This document shows positions 49,298 to 60,126 of a stretch of 64,000 bases of DNA, piece after piece (the first letter of the stretch is position 1; each line of letters opens with the position of its first letter). The DNA comes from Sandaracinaceae bacterium. GTDB taxonomy: Bacteria; Myxococcota_A; Polyangia; Polyangiales; JAFGIB01. Both the position numbers and the translations under genes were made by a program. A model generated the notes under the pieces. That model did not search any database. It was not told where the DNA came from and saw nothing but the letters and a program-made list of their open reading frames with translations. The stretch spans positions 1-64,000 of the forward strand of contig JADGRF010000099.1 of the NCBI GenBank assembly GCA_017881055.1, given 5' to 3'.

Positions 49298-50163
49298 TCC
49301 GCAGGTAGATACTTACCGATCAAAGGCGCAAGAGCTTCGCGCGTGACTTTCGAGATCTGCGAGGGCGAAGTGATGATCGCGTCTTTGAGCGCGCTCGCCG
49401 CGGGGCTTCTGCTGGCGTCGGGCAGACGGGAGGCGAGCTCGCGCACGATCGAGCGTGCGGTGCTGACGTTCTTGGTCAGCACCGCGATCACGGCCTCGAC
49501 GGTGACGGCTTCCTCGCTCTGGTGCCAGCAGTCGTAGTCGGTCGACATCGCGAGGCTCGCGTAGGGAAGCTCGGCTTCCCGCGCGAGCTTGGCCTCGGGC
49601 AGGTTGGTCATGCCGATCACGTGTGCACCCCAGCTGCGGTACATGTTCGACTCGGCGCGCGTGGAGAACTGCGGACCTTCCATGCACACGTACGTGCCGC
49701 CCTTGTGCAGGCGCGCGCCCACGGCCTTGGTCGCGCTCGCCACGGCTTCGGTCAGTGCGGCGCAGGTCGGATCACCGAAGCCCACGTGCGCGACCACTCC
49801 ATGGTCATCGAAGAACGTGCTCGCGCGATCGCGTGTGCGATCGATGAACTGATCGACCAACACCATGTCGCCGGGATGGATGTCTTCGCGCAGCGAGCCC
49901 ACGGCCGACACGCTGAGCAGCTGGTGCGCGCCGAGCTTCTTCAACGCGAAGATGTTCGCGCGGTAGTTGATGCGATGCGGCGCGATGCGATGTCCGCGGC
50001 CGTGTCGCGGCAGGAACAAGAGCGTGGTGTTGCCCAGGCGTCCGCGCACGATCGCGTCTGAGGGCACACCGAACGGCGTCTGCACGTGGACCTCTTCCAC
50101 GCCCTCTAGGCCTTCGAGCTCGTACAGGCCGCTTCCGCCAATGATTCCTAGCGTGGTGCTCAT
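49294..50163 (-). CDS. mtnP: S-methyl-5'-thioadenosine phosphorylase
   Basis: A 289-residue phosphorylase that splits methylthioadenosine to adenine and methylthioribose-1-phosphate. Family marks: LGIIGGSGLYELEGLE, FLPRHGRGHRIAPHRINYRA, VSAVGSLREDIHPGDMVLVD, GTYVCMEGPQFSTRAES, IGMTNLPEAKLAREAELPYA and STDYDCWH. The MEGPQFSTRAE and NLPEA...STDYD pattern favours MTAP over general purine nucleoside phosphorylase. AGAGGGAAATC precedes the ATG. The PfkB-like gene follows with overlap. Confidence 0.93.
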   Translation of the reverse strand: MSTTLGIIGGSGLYELEGLEGVEEVHVQTPFGVPSDAIVRGRLGNTTLLFLPRHGRGHRIAPHRINYRANIFALKKLGAHQLLSVSAVGSLREDIHPGDMVLVDQFIDRTRDRASTFFDDHGVVAHVGFGDPTCAALTEAVASATKAVGARLHKGGTYVCMEGPQFSTRAESNMYRSWGAHVIGMTNLPEAKLAREAELPYASLAMSTDYDCWHQSEEAVTVEAVIAVLTKNVSTARSIVRELASRLPDASRSPAASALKDAIITSPSQISKVTREALAPLIGKYLPAE

Positions 50164-50223
50164 GATTTCCCTCTGCCGGGAGCGCTCTTAGCACGAGGAC
50201 GGCGCCTGCAACACCAGGGCTTT

Positions 50224-51726
50224 TCACTCGCCCGCGTCGTTCCCGGAAGCAGCGTCGGCGGTCGCGGCGTCAGACCCTCCGCGCGGGCTGCCGGCGTCTG
50301 GGGGCGGCGGCTTCCACGTGCCCGCCGGAACTACGATGCGCAGGGTTCGCTCTTCGAGCACGACGCCATCGCCCAGCACGCGCACGGCGACCCGGAAGCG
50401 CTGCGCCACGTCCCTCGGGGCGAGCTGGTCGTTGCGAAGCGTGATGCGAAAACCCAGGCGAGCGCCCGTGTGCACGTCGACGTAGGTATCCGGCTTGCCG
50501 TCGTGCGCGCCGCTTGGCAGCCGATCGGCGGTCTTCGGTGCGATCACGCCGCGAGCCTGAGTCAAAGGGTGGACCTCGATGCTTTGAATGAAGCCGAGTG
50601 GGTCGTCGGCTACCAGCGCGTGCACTTCGCTGAACTGAAGCTGGTCGAGCAGGCCGATCACGGCGTCGCTAGCCGTGGATGCGAGACCGGTGCCGTCGTC
50701 ACGCACGTCGAACACGAGGGGACACGTGCCCTCGAACGTGGGCAGCGCGCCGCCCTTGATGCCCATGGGGCACTTGCCGTTCGTGGGGTCGATCGTGGCG
50801 AGCGTTTGCCACGCGATGCGCGAGAGCTCCGCGCGCAGGCCGAGGTACGGGTCGCCCGCGCGACAAGCGTCGTCGGTGCAGGCCGTGCTCATGATGCCGA
50901 TCAAGCGGGCTCCCAGCTTCTGCAACGCAATCGAGGCCTGGTCCATGCTGTGCGTGCCGGTGAGCCCACCTGTTTCGTACTCGGCCGGGGTGTGCGCACG
51001 CACGTCGGTCACGTGCATCACGACTTTCAATGCGAGCGGCCGAAAGCCGACGCCGCCGAGCGTCCCGCCGCCAACAGCGGCAGGGCCGCGCCAAGGTTCG
51101 ATGTAGGTGATGCTTGCGTTCGCGTAACCGACACCAGTCGCGACTTGGTACAGCGCCTCGGCGCCCGCTTCCGGATCGTCGCCGCCGCGGTCGAGCGGCT
51201 GATCGAGCATGGCGACGGCGCTGGTCACGCGCGCGATGTCGCTCGTGATTGGGGTGAGCAGCCGGAACGGGCGATCGCCGGTCGGCGGCCGACCCACGCC
51301 GAAGGGCGCCACCGGGAAATCCGCGAAGCTGGAGACGCCGAAGCTGACCTGCGGCACGCGACTCACCAGCGTCGAGATCACATTCGTGCGCAGCTCGCGT
51401 TGCAGCGCGTCGATCTCCTGCGAGATGCTGGCGGTGGTGTCGACGTCGAGCTGCAGATCGAGCTCGGAGAGCCCCGCCTTCAGCTGCAGGTCGTAGTTGG
51501 TGTCACCGGCTCCGTAAGGCACTTCGACCTCGGCGTCGGCGCTCGGCCAGATCGGCGTGGCGCCGCGCGTCTCACCGGGCGAATGCACTTTACCCGCGTC
51601 GTCGCCCGCGTCGTCGCCCGCGTCGTCGTCACCCGCGGGCGCACCGGTGCTCACGCCGCCGCTCCGGGCACTGCCGCCGCAGCCCACGAGCACGGCGCAG
51701 AGCGTCAAGCAAAAAGCTACGCGCAT
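50224..51726 (-). CDS. vWA-like lipoprotein with DDAG repeats
   Basis: A 500-residue lipoprotein (MRVAFCLTLCAVLVGC, lipid Cys at 16). A short acidic repeat follows (GDDDAGDDAGDDAGK), then a von Willebrand A-like domain: DLQLDVDTTASISQEIDALQ (a MIDAS-like DxTxS), VSFGVSSFADFPV, and LALKVVMHVTDVRAHTPAEY. Four Cys (STACTDDACRAG, NGKCPMG, EGTCPLVF) may form disulfides. The C-terminus is Pro/Asp-rich (GTWKPPPPDAGSPRGGSDAA). It is probably surface or periplasmic and divalent-metal dependent in binding. The ATG at 51726 fits the signal; the open frame upstream is not coding-like. It is divergent from the double-FHA gene. Confidence 0.8.
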   Translation of the reverse strand: MRVAFCLTLCAVLVGCGGSARSGGVSTGAPAGDDDAGDDAGDDAGKVHSPGETRGATPIWPSADAEVEVPYGAGDTNYDLQLKAGLSELDLQLDVDTTASISQEIDALQRELRTNVISTLVSRVPQVSFGVSSFADFPVAPFGVGRPPTGDRPFRLLTPITSDIARVTSAVAMLDQPLDRGGDDPEAGAEALYQVATGVGYANASITYIEPWRGPAAVGGGTLGGVGFRPLALKVVMHVTDVRAHTPAEYETGGLTGTHSMDQASIALQKLGARLIGIMSTACTDDACRAGDPYLGLRAELSRIAWQTLATIDPTNGKCPMGIKGGALPTFEGTCPLVFDVRDDGTGLASTASDAVIGLLDQLQFSEVHALVADDPLGFIQSIEVHPLTQARGVIAPKTADRLPSGAHDGKPDTYVDVHTGARLGFRITLRNDQLAPRDVAQRFRVAVRVLGDGVVLEERTLRIVVPAGTWKPPPPDAGSPRGGSDAATADAASGNDAGE

Positions 51727-51866
51727 GGCACACCCACGAGCAGATGGTGCGTCACGGCCGGACAAAGGCAAGCGTCGGGAAAGGTATGACTTTCTCGGGA
51801 TTTGACACCCTCGGGGCACTGCGTAGCATTCGAGCTTAGCCTGCGGCCTGGGACGCGAACTCCACG

Positions 51867-53522
51867 ATGGTCAGACTCGTCATTTCCGACAACGAAGGTG
51901 CCACGACCGTGGTGCCGCTGCTGCGTGACGAGATCACCATCGGCCGCAAGGAGGGGAACACGATCCGTCTGACGGAGCGCAACATCTCTCGTACGCACGC
52001 GCATCTGCTGAAGCAGAACGGCGTGTACAAGCTACGTGATCTCGACTCCTACAACGGCGTGACGATCAACGGCCGCCGCGTGCAGGGCGAGTCGGACGTC
52101 AACACCGGCGATCAGATCCAGATCGGCGACTACACGATCTTGGTCGAGGAAGAAGCGGCGAAGGTCGCGCCGCCCGAGCCGCCCGCTGCGTCGAAGCGTC
52201 CGGTCACGCCCGCGCGCTTCATGATGCTGAGCGATCCTTCGCCAGGCGTCGAGTTTGCGTTCCCCACCGAGCGTGCCGTGCGCTTGGGTCGGTCCGAAGA
52301 CGTCGATTGTCCGATCAACCATCGCTCGGTGTCGCGCGAGCACGCCGAGGTGCGCTGCACGGGCGGCACGTACAGTTTGCACGATCTCGGCAGCGCCAAC
52401 GGCGTGAGCGTCAACGGCCAAGTCGAGAAGGAGCACGTGCTCAAGTCGGGCGACGTGATCGAACTCGGACAGGTTGCGTTTCGTTACGTGGAACCTGGCG
52501 AGCACTACTTCTTCGATCCCGCGGAGGTCGCGCGTTACCGCAGCACCGTGGTGGGTAAGCAGCGCGCGAACCTGAAGCTTGCTGCGATGGTCTTGGGTGC
52601 GGCGTTGGTGATCGCGGTGGTGGTGGTGATGAGCGGCGGCGAGGAACCGATCGCCAAGGAAACCGTCACCCCGTTGCACGGTACGCAGCCCGCAGCCGGA
52701 GCGACGCTCGCGGACGACGGCTACGACAAGGCCGTCAACGCATGCCGATCGGCGCTCGCTGGAATGCGCTTCGCGGAGGCGCTCGCGCACGCGACACTCG
52801 CGCTGAAGGTGCGCTCCGGGGCAAGCGACGCAACGGCGTGTCAGACGCAAGCCCAGTCGCAATACGAAGAAGAGCAAGCCTACGTTCGTGGCAAGTCTGC
52901 GTTGCAAGCGGGCGATCCCGAAGCGGCGTACCAGGAGCTCACGCGCTTGTCGCCGAGCAGTCCGTTCCGCTCGAAGCCCGAGGTCGCGCTGGCCACCGAG
53001 CAAGCGGCGCGCGCGCGGCTCGCGCACGCGAAGACGCTGTTGTCGAGCAATCGTGCCGAGGCGGTACGCATCGCGCAGAGCGTCGCAGCCATGACCGACG
53101 CTCCGACCTCGATCGTGAGCGCAGCGGAGCAGCTGCTTTCGGAAGCACGCAAAGAGTCGGCGCAGGAACCGTCGTTCGTCGCGCGCTCTGCGCCGACGCG
53201 CGGGTCCGCAGCTGCCGCTCCGCATGCCACGCATGCCGCGCGTGCCGCGCCGGCTACGCCACGTGCTGCGGCTGCGCCATCGGCCGGGTCCACGATGGAC
53301 GTGGCCAGCGCGTGCTTGGCGCGGGGCGACAACGACTGCGTGATTCACGCGCTCAACGGCCGCGCCAACAGCGCGCAGGAGCTGGGCCTCTTGATCGAGA
53401 CCTATCGCGCGATGGGTGACACCAAGCAGGCGCAGAAGAACATGGCCGTGTATGTGAAGCGATTCCCAACGGCACGCCGCGCCGATGCCTATCGTCGCAT
53501 GCTCGAGTTGCAGGGACAGTGA
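51867..53522 (+). CDS. Double FHA-domain membrane protein
   Basis: A 551-residue protein. FHA domain 1 is at ~20-95 (DEITIGRKEGNTIRLTERNI, SRTHAHL, YNGVTINGRRV) and FHA domain 2 at ~135-205 (RAVRLGRSEDVDCPINHRSV, SREHAEV, SANGVSVNGQ). Both keep the GR, S-R-x-H and N-G residues that bind phosphothreonine. One membrane helix follows at ~235-256 (LKLAAMVLGAALVIAVVVVM). The rest is helical with TPR-like segments and an Ala/Pro-rich stretch. It is likely an adaptor for Ser/Thr kinase signalling, with the FHA part cytoplasmic. It is followed by the OmpA/TSP3 gene on the same strand. Confidence 0.88.
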   Translation: MVRLVISDNEGATTVVPLLRDEITIGRKEGNTIRLTERNISRTHAHLLKQNGVYKLRDLDSYNGVTINGRRVQGESDVNTGDQIQIGDYTILVEEEAAKVAPPEPPAASKRPVTPARFMMLSDPSPGVEFAFPTERAVRLGRSEDVDCPINHRSVSREHAEVRCTGGTYSLHDLGSANGVSVNGQVEKEHVLKSGDVIELGQVAFRYVEPGEHYFFDPAEVARYRSTVVGKQRANLKLAAMVLGAALVIAVVVVMSGGEEPIAKETVTPLHGTQPAAGATLADDGYDKAVNACRSALAGMRFAEALAHATLALKVRSGASDATACQTQAQSQYEEEQAYVRGKSALQAGDPEAAYQELTRLSPSSPFRSKPEVALATEQAARARLAHAKTLLSSNRAEAVRIAQSVAAMTDAPTSIVSAAEQLLSEARKESAQEPSFVARSAPTRGSAAAAPHATHAARAAPATPRAAAAPSAGSTMDVASACLARGDNDCVIHALNGRANSAQELGLLIETYRAMGDTKQAQKNMAVYVKRFPTARRADAYRRMLELQGQ

Positions 53523-53644
53523 CGCACGTCGGTAGCTATGTTCCGCGAGCCCATGACACCGGCTCGCGTTTGACACTCGAAAAAGGAACATGGTACTCCG
53601 CACACGCGCGGGGTCCGGTTTCGTAAGGTGGAGCGAGAGCGAGC

Positions 53645-55729
<2,085 letters not shown>

Positions 55730-55740
55730 GCGCTGGACCC

Positions 55741-56301
55741 ATGGCACGCGAGCAATTCGTGGGATTCATGCGGGGGGCCATCGTGTCCCTGCCGCAAAGC
55801 TTGAAAGCGGCACTTCGCGTCGCTGAAGATCCGGACATCTCGGACGATGGCCGCGCGCTCGTCGCCGGCGCTTTGGTGCACTGGCTGTCGCGCACCAACA
55901 CCATCCCCGGCGTGCGCGGCGCCGCGCTCGCGTACGTCGACGACGTGCTCGTGCTGCTGCTGGCGATGGAGCGGCTCACGCAGATGGCGCCGGATGCGGT
56001 GGACCGGCTGAAAGCCGACGCGCCCGAGCTGTTCGACACGCTGGCAGACGACCTCGCTGTTTCGCGCGCGTATCTCGGCAGCGGCATGAAGGTGATCGAG
56101 CACGCGCTGGAACGTCTCTCGAAGCTCAAGCACATGGGTCGCACGGCGGCGCAGTGCGTGAAGGACGAAGCCTCCGCGACGATGCTCTACGAAGAAGTGC
56201 ACGCCGCGCTGATCGACTTCGATCTGGAGCCGGATGCCGTCGGTCGCGAGCTGAAGGAAATCGACGCGATCGTCGAGGACCTGAAGAAGAAGAGCAGCTG
56301 A
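55741..56301 (+). CDS. DUF1232-like (YkvA-type) membrane-associated protein
   Basis: A 186-residue protein. A DUF1232-like segment is seen at ~35-80 (DGRALVAGALVHWLSRTNTI, PGVRGAALAYVDDVLVLLLA), where the family typically has a membrane helix ending in P-D-x-x-P and DD. Here the P-D-x-x-P part reads TNTIPGVRG, so it is a variant. The C-terminal half is a long helical region (VIEHALERLSKLKHMGRTAA). The ATG at 55741, eleven bases after the OmpA gene, suggests one operon. Function unknown. Confidence 0.7.
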   Translation: MAREQFVGFMRGAIVSLPQSLKAALRVAEDPDISDDGRALVAGALVHWLSRTNTIPGVRGAALAYVDDVLVLLLAMERLTQMAPDAVDRLKADAPELFDTLADDLAVSRAYLGSGMKVIEHALERLSKLKHMGRTAAQCVKDEASATMLYEEVHAALIDFDLEPDAVGRELKEIDAIVEDLKKKSS

Positions 56302-56309
56302 GCTGTTAG

Positions 56310-56380
56310 TGACATACCCGCGGAGCGATCGATCACATGCCTGCGCAGCGGCCTTCGGCTCTGCGCAGCGGCTCTCCGCG
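56310..56380 (+). repeat. Nested hairpin repeats (one copy inside another)
   Basis: The outer copy begins TGACATACCCGCGGAGC (56310-56326) and ends CGGCTCTCCGCG (56369-56380). A second unit, CACATGCCTGCGCAGCGGCC followed by TTCGGCTCTGCGCAG (56334-56368), interrupts it. The inner stem, CTGCGCAG/CTGCGCAG, differs from all other copies yet still pairs. It lies between two convergent genes. Confidence 0.8.
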
Positions 56381-56387
56381 TAGCTGC

Positions 56388-58067
56388 TCAGGCTGCGCGC
56401 GGGACTTCGAGCTCGCGCGTGAGCCAGGCGAGTAGTCGCGGCAGCTCGGTCGCGGGGTCCTGTGAGACGCTGATGCACTCGGTGCGCGTCACGCGGTCTT
56501 TGCGTGTGCACGGGCGACGGCGGGCGTCGGGCAGGGCGTAGGCGAGCAGCGCGTCGGCCGGGCTGCCTTCGCGGCTGACCGCGAGCCAGGCGAAGGCGCG
56601 GGTGGGGCGGCCGCGGAAGCTGTCCTCGGCCAGGGTGATCTCGAGCTTACCCATACCCGCCGGCACACGTCCGGGCAGGATGCGCAGGCGTGGCGAGACG
56701 ATGCGCCCGTCCGGGGTCTCGTGCACGACCAGCTGCAGGGTTGCTGGCAGGCCGCGCAGGCTGCGTAGCTGCTGCTGCAGGTCCGCGAGGCGGCCGAGCG
56801 CACGTTGGCAGCTGTCCGGCTGCGACGCGCGCGTCGCTGTCACGAACAGCACGCTGACCAGGCACGCGGCGCAGACGGCCAGGTCGACCAGCTGCGGGTC
56901 GCGGCTTGCGCCGCCCGTGGCCACGAGCACGAGCCATGCGCCATGCACGAGGGCCAGTAGGGTTGCGCCGATCGGGGTCGTGGCATCGAGCCAGGCGGCC
57001 GGGCCCGTGAGCCGCGACAGCTCGCGCGTCCGGAAGCCGAAGTCCGCCCGCGTGACGTCCCGAAAGACGCGATCGTCCGGCGCTTCGCCGCGACGAAAGC
57101 CGCGGTCCAGCGCGAACGTGATGGACACGACAGCCAGGAGCGTCGAGAGCAGGCTCGCGCTCTCGAACAGGAATCCCGAAGCAGCCGCCGCGGCGAGCAC
57201 GACCACGGTGCGCGTGACGCCACCGGGCACGCCGAACAGTGGAATCACGTGCAGGTCGGCTTTGGCGGCGTCGACGCGAACGAGCTTGCGCTTTGCGAGC
57301 GCGACTAGGCCCAGCGACGTGAACAACAGCGTGAGCAGCCAGGCGGGTCGTCCTTCGGTGCTGCGGGTGGGGGGGTGCAGCTGCGCCGTGCCGGCGGTCG
57401 CGCTGGGCGCCGAAGGATAGGCGCTGGCGGGCGCGTCGAGCACGGCTTCGAAGATCTGGCCGCGCATGAGCTGCGGGCGAGTCAGCTCGATCTGGGTGGT
57501 GGCCTGATCGAGGTCCTGCACTTGGGCTTCGCCGAGCGCGTCGCCGCCGTCAGCGGCAGGGCGAGACCCGTGCGGCGAAAGGACCACCACGCGCACGTTC
57601 GACAGGCCGACATCCCAGCTCGGCAGCCCAACCCGGACACGCAGCGTGCGCGCGTCAAGCTTGTCGGCAGCGCGCAGTGGCATGGGGGTGAGGTAGCTGA
57701 CGTGCAGCGTGTAGTCGCCGCGGCGCGGCGCCGTGTGCTTGTTCTCGAACCTGAGCACGACGGTCGTCGGCTCGGGGGTGGTGACCGCCGGCGTGTAGCG
57801 CTCGCCGGTCGCGGCCTCGAACACGGGTGGCGCATCGGGTGCGAGCGCGAAGCCCGAGTCGAGCCCCAGCAGCTCGAAGCGCGACAGAAAGCCGGCTGCC
57901 ACGCGCACTTGGACGCTGAGCTCGATCCGTGTCTCGGGCTTGCGCACGTCGACCTGCGCGCTGAGGCCAGTGACGCGCGCGTCGGTCCAGGCCTGCACGG
58001 GCGCGGGCAGCGCGGACGTGGTCAGCCAGAGCAGCGTGGAAGCCAAGAGCAAGCGACTGCGTGACAC
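56388..58067 (-). CDS. Exported/membrane protein with N-terminal beta domain, unknown
   Basis: A 559-residue protein starting at GTG. A signal peptide (LLLASTLLWLTTSALPAPVQA) is followed by a beta-rich extracytoplasmic part (~30-240: ELSVQVRVAAGFLSRFELLG, TTVVLRFENKHTAPRRGDYT). A membrane part has about four helices (LLTLLFTSLGLVALAKRK to LVDLAVCAACLVSVLFVTAT). The C-terminal ~150 residues are soluble (LRILPGRVPAGMGKLEITLA). I do not recognise a family. It is the last gene of a minus-strand run from the SctL/FliH-like gene and may be unrelated to it, given the ~80-base gap. Confidence 0.75.
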   Translation of the reverse strand: MSRSRLLLASTLLWLTTSALPAPVQAWTDARVTGLSAQVDVRKPETRIELSVQVRVAAGFLSRFELLGLDSGFALAPDAPPVFEAATGERYTPAVTTPEPTTVVLRFENKHTAPRRGDYTLHVSYLTPMPLRAADKLDARTLRVRVGLPSWDVGLSNVRVVVLSPHGSRPAADGGDALGEAQVQDLDQATTQIELTRPQLMRGQIFEAVLDAPASAYPSAPSATAGTAQLHPPTRSTEGRPAWLLTLLFTSLGLVALAKRKLVRVDAAKADLHVIPLFGVPGGVTRTVVVLAAAAASGFLFESASLLSTLLAVVSITFALDRGFRRGEAPDDRVFRDVTRADFGFRTRELSRLTGPAAWLDATTPIGATLLALVHGAWLVLVATGGASRDPQLVDLAVCAACLVSVLFVTATRASQPDSCQRALGRLADLQQQLRSLRGLPATLQLVVHETPDGRIVSPRLRILPGRVPAGMGKLEITLAEDSFRGRPTRAFAWLAVSREGSPADALLAYALPDARRRPCTRKDRVTRTECISVSQDPATELPRLLAWLTRELEVPRAA

Positions 58068-58148
58068 AGCGCGGGATGTTAGCCGCCACGCCCACGTCTC
58101 CGTAAATTCCTGACACGTCTCGCGTCGACCAACGTGTCAACCAACGTC

Positions 58149-59144
58149 TCAACCAGGCACCGCTCGCAGCCAGGCGGGCATGAACAGCAGCACGAACAGG
58201 CCGAGCGTGAGTCGGGCGAGTATGCGCCGGCGCGGCGAGAGCTCGTGGTCGTCGGTGGGCGGGTGTTCGTGATCGCTGCGCCGCGCGAGAAAGCCCAGGA
58301 CGAGCGACCATACCAACCATTGCATGCCCGGCGCGAATGCGTCCTGCAGAGCTTCGCCGCGTGCGCCTGCAAAATAGGCCGGCAATCCGTACGCCAACGA
58401 CACCGCCGCCGCCAGCGGCAGCAGCGCGCGACGGAGCAGCTTCGAGTAGCGCTGCTGGCGCTCGCCGAACAGCGCGTACGCGACATGGCCGCCGTCGAGC
58501 TGCACCGCGGGGATCAAGTTGATCATCGTGACGAGTAGGCCGGCCCAGCCTGCGAACGCCGTGGGCGAGAGCAGGATGTCCGAGCCCTCCGGGATCGGGC
58601 CTTTGAGCAGGCGCAGGAGCGCCAGGTAGAGGAGCGAGTGGCCTTCCTGCAGATGGGCCGCGTGCGGAGTCGGACCGACCTGCGACTGCACGATGCCGTA
58701 GGCAAGCACGGGGATGGCCACCGCCAAGCCCGCGAGCGGTCCCGCCGCGCCGATGTCGAAGAGCGCATTGCGCTGAGCGATTCGGCCCTTCATCAGGATG
58801 ACTGCGCCCATCGTGCCGAGCGGCGGGAACGGCATGGGCACGAAGAACGGCGGCGAAGCGGGCACGCGGTGGATGCGCGCGGCGATGTAGTGACCCAGCT
58901 CGTGGGCGAGCAGGATCGTCATGAGCGGGATCGAGTACGAGAGGCCGCGCGCTAGCTCGTGCAGCGTGAATTTCTCGGCCCCCGCGTTCAGCGCACCCAC
59001 CCAGGTAGTCGAGACCAGCGTCAGGCCGAACAACACGAACGACAGGTGGAACCTTCTTTTCGGCTCGCCCGCGCGCGCGAGCTCGGGCTCCTCAACCAGG
59101 TGCTCCAAGTCCGTATCGTCGTTCGGTTCGTTCCAGTCGCTCAT
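58149..59144 (-). CDS. Site-2-protease-type membrane zinc protease (M50)
   Basis: A 331-residue intramembrane protease. The zinc motif HELGH is at 81-85 in ILLAHELGHYIAAR, and the second motif is NLIPAVQLDGGHVAYALFGE near 215. Six or so hydrophobic helices are visible. The N-terminal ~30 residues are acidic and cytoplasmic. This is the short M50 form without a PDZ domain. It would cut membrane proteins near the bilayer; the substrate is unknown. The ATG overlaps the SctL/FliH-like stop (ATGA), so translation is coupled. Confidence 0.92.
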   Translation of the reverse strand: MSDWNEPNDDTDLEHLVEEPELARAGEPKRRFHLSFVLFGLTLVSTTWVGALNAGAEKFTLHELARGLSYSIPLMTILLAHELGHYIAARIHRVPASPPFFVPMPFPPLGTMGAVILMKGRIAQRNALFDIGAAGPLAGLAVAIPVLAYGIVQSQVGPTPHAAHLQEGHSLLYLALLRLLKGPIPEGSDILLSPTAFAGWAGLLVTMINLIPAVQLDGGHVAYALFGERQQRYSKLLRRALLPLAAAVSLAYGLPAYFAGARGEALQDAFAPGMQWLVWSLVLGFLARRSDHEHPPTDDHELSPRRRILARLTLGLFVLLFMPAWLRAVPG

Positions 59145-59722
59145 CGGGGATCCGTCTGCAGTGCGCGTGCGAGCTCGTCGACCCGGGTCTCGACGCGTGC
59201 GTCGAGCTCGCCGAGGCTCGACTCCACGACGCAGCCACCACGCTGCAGGCTGGCGTCGCAGCGAAGCTCGACCGCGCCTTGGATGTCGAGCCGCTTGCCG
59301 TGTTCGTCAATCCTGGCGCGTAGCGCGGGCTCGTCCTCGGGGTTCACGCGCAGCACGATGCAACGCGCGCGACGCACGCGTGCGAGCAGCGGTGCGACCA
59401 GCGCGTGAATGCGTTCGGGATCCGCGGCGAACGCTTCACCCACCAGACGCTTCGTGATCAGCGACACGGCTTGCACCGCCGACGCCTCGATTTCCGCGAC
59501 GGCCTCCGCTCGTGCGCTGGCGATGTCGAGCAGCGCGCGCGCGGCGTGCTCACGAGCCTGCGCGCGACCCTGCTCGAGCCCCTGCTGCAGCGCATCGCGT
59601 TCGAGCTGCGCGGCCCGTTCGGTGGCTCGCTCGACGATCGACGCCGCAGTTTGTTTCGCGTCGTAGACGGTTGCGGGCAGGAGGCGCCGACCCTGATGCT
59701 GCGCGCGGATCACGCGACCCAT
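59141..59722 (-). CDS. SctL/FliH-like type III secretion stator protein
   Basis: A 193-residue protein with the layout of the FliH/SctL (HrpE/YscL) family. The N-terminal part is a long Ala/Glu/Arg/Gln-rich helix (ERAAQLERDALQQGLEQGRA, QAREHAARALLDIASARAEA) ending in AVSLITKRLVGEAFAADPER. A C-terminal alpha/beta domain follows (CIVLRVNPEDEPALRARIDE, CDASLQRGGCVVESSLGELD). The last pattern, D-x-L-x-x-G-x-x-V-E-S-x-x-G-x-x-D, is typical. These proteins hold the secretion ATPase. No ATPase or other type III gene is in the window. Confidence 0.78.
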   Translation of the reverse strand: MGRVIRAQHQGRRLLPATVYDAKQTAASIVERATERAAQLERDALQQGLEQGRAQAREHAARALLDIASARAEAVAEIEASAVQAVSLITKRLVGEAFAADPERIHALVAPLLARVRRARCIVLRVNPEDEPALRARIDEHGKRLDIQGAVELRCDASLQRGGCVVESSLGELDARVETRVDELARALQTDPR

Positions 59723-59738
59723 GAGGGCCTCGGGTAGG

Positions 59739-60065
59739 TCATGCTCGCGGGCTCCGTGCTTTGCTTCGCGGTTCGGTCCGGGCCTCGGCCCTCAGCAACG
59801 AAAGTCGCGTCGCTCGCGTCGGTTGGTCCACTTGGTCTACGAATGCGGCCACGAGCTGCCGTACGCGCTCGCGCCGCGTGGACTTGTCGAGTCGTGCGAG
59901 CTCGTGTGCCAGCGTGTACAGCTCGGGCTGCGCGTGCTGATGCAAGCCGCGCTTGGCCAACACTGCCTCGCTGTCTTGCGCGATCGTCGCGGCGAGCGCG
60001 AAGCCTGCGGGGCTCTTTTCGGGCCAGTCCATGGTTCCTGCTCGGTCTCCGGTCGGCCTCGACAT
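59739..60065 (-). CDS. Small hypothetical protein upstream of the SctL/FliH-like gene
   Basis: A 108-residue soluble protein with a helical centre (GFALAATIAQDSEAVLAKRG, ARLDKSTRRERVRQLVAAFV) and a basic C-terminus. It is 16 bases upstream of the SctL/FliH-like gene on the same strand, so it is probably co-transcribed. Its ribosome site is weak. It might be a cytoplasmic partner of the secretion-like protein, which is inference from position only. Confidence 0.55.
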   Translation of the reverse strand: MSRPTGDRAGTMDWPEKSPAGFALAATIAQDSEAVLAKRGLHQHAQPELYTLAHELARLDKSTRRERVRQLVAAFVDQVDQPTRATRLSLLRAEARTEPRSKARSPRA

Positions 60066-60126
60066 AGCACACCGTCACGCGGCAAGTCGGACAGCGCCGG
60101 TCGTTTTCTGGTACCCTGGGCGCACT

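Noticed and set aside
58149-60065. A type III secretion island
   Set aside because: Only one stator-like protein is present; no ATPase, gate or needle gene is found nearby.
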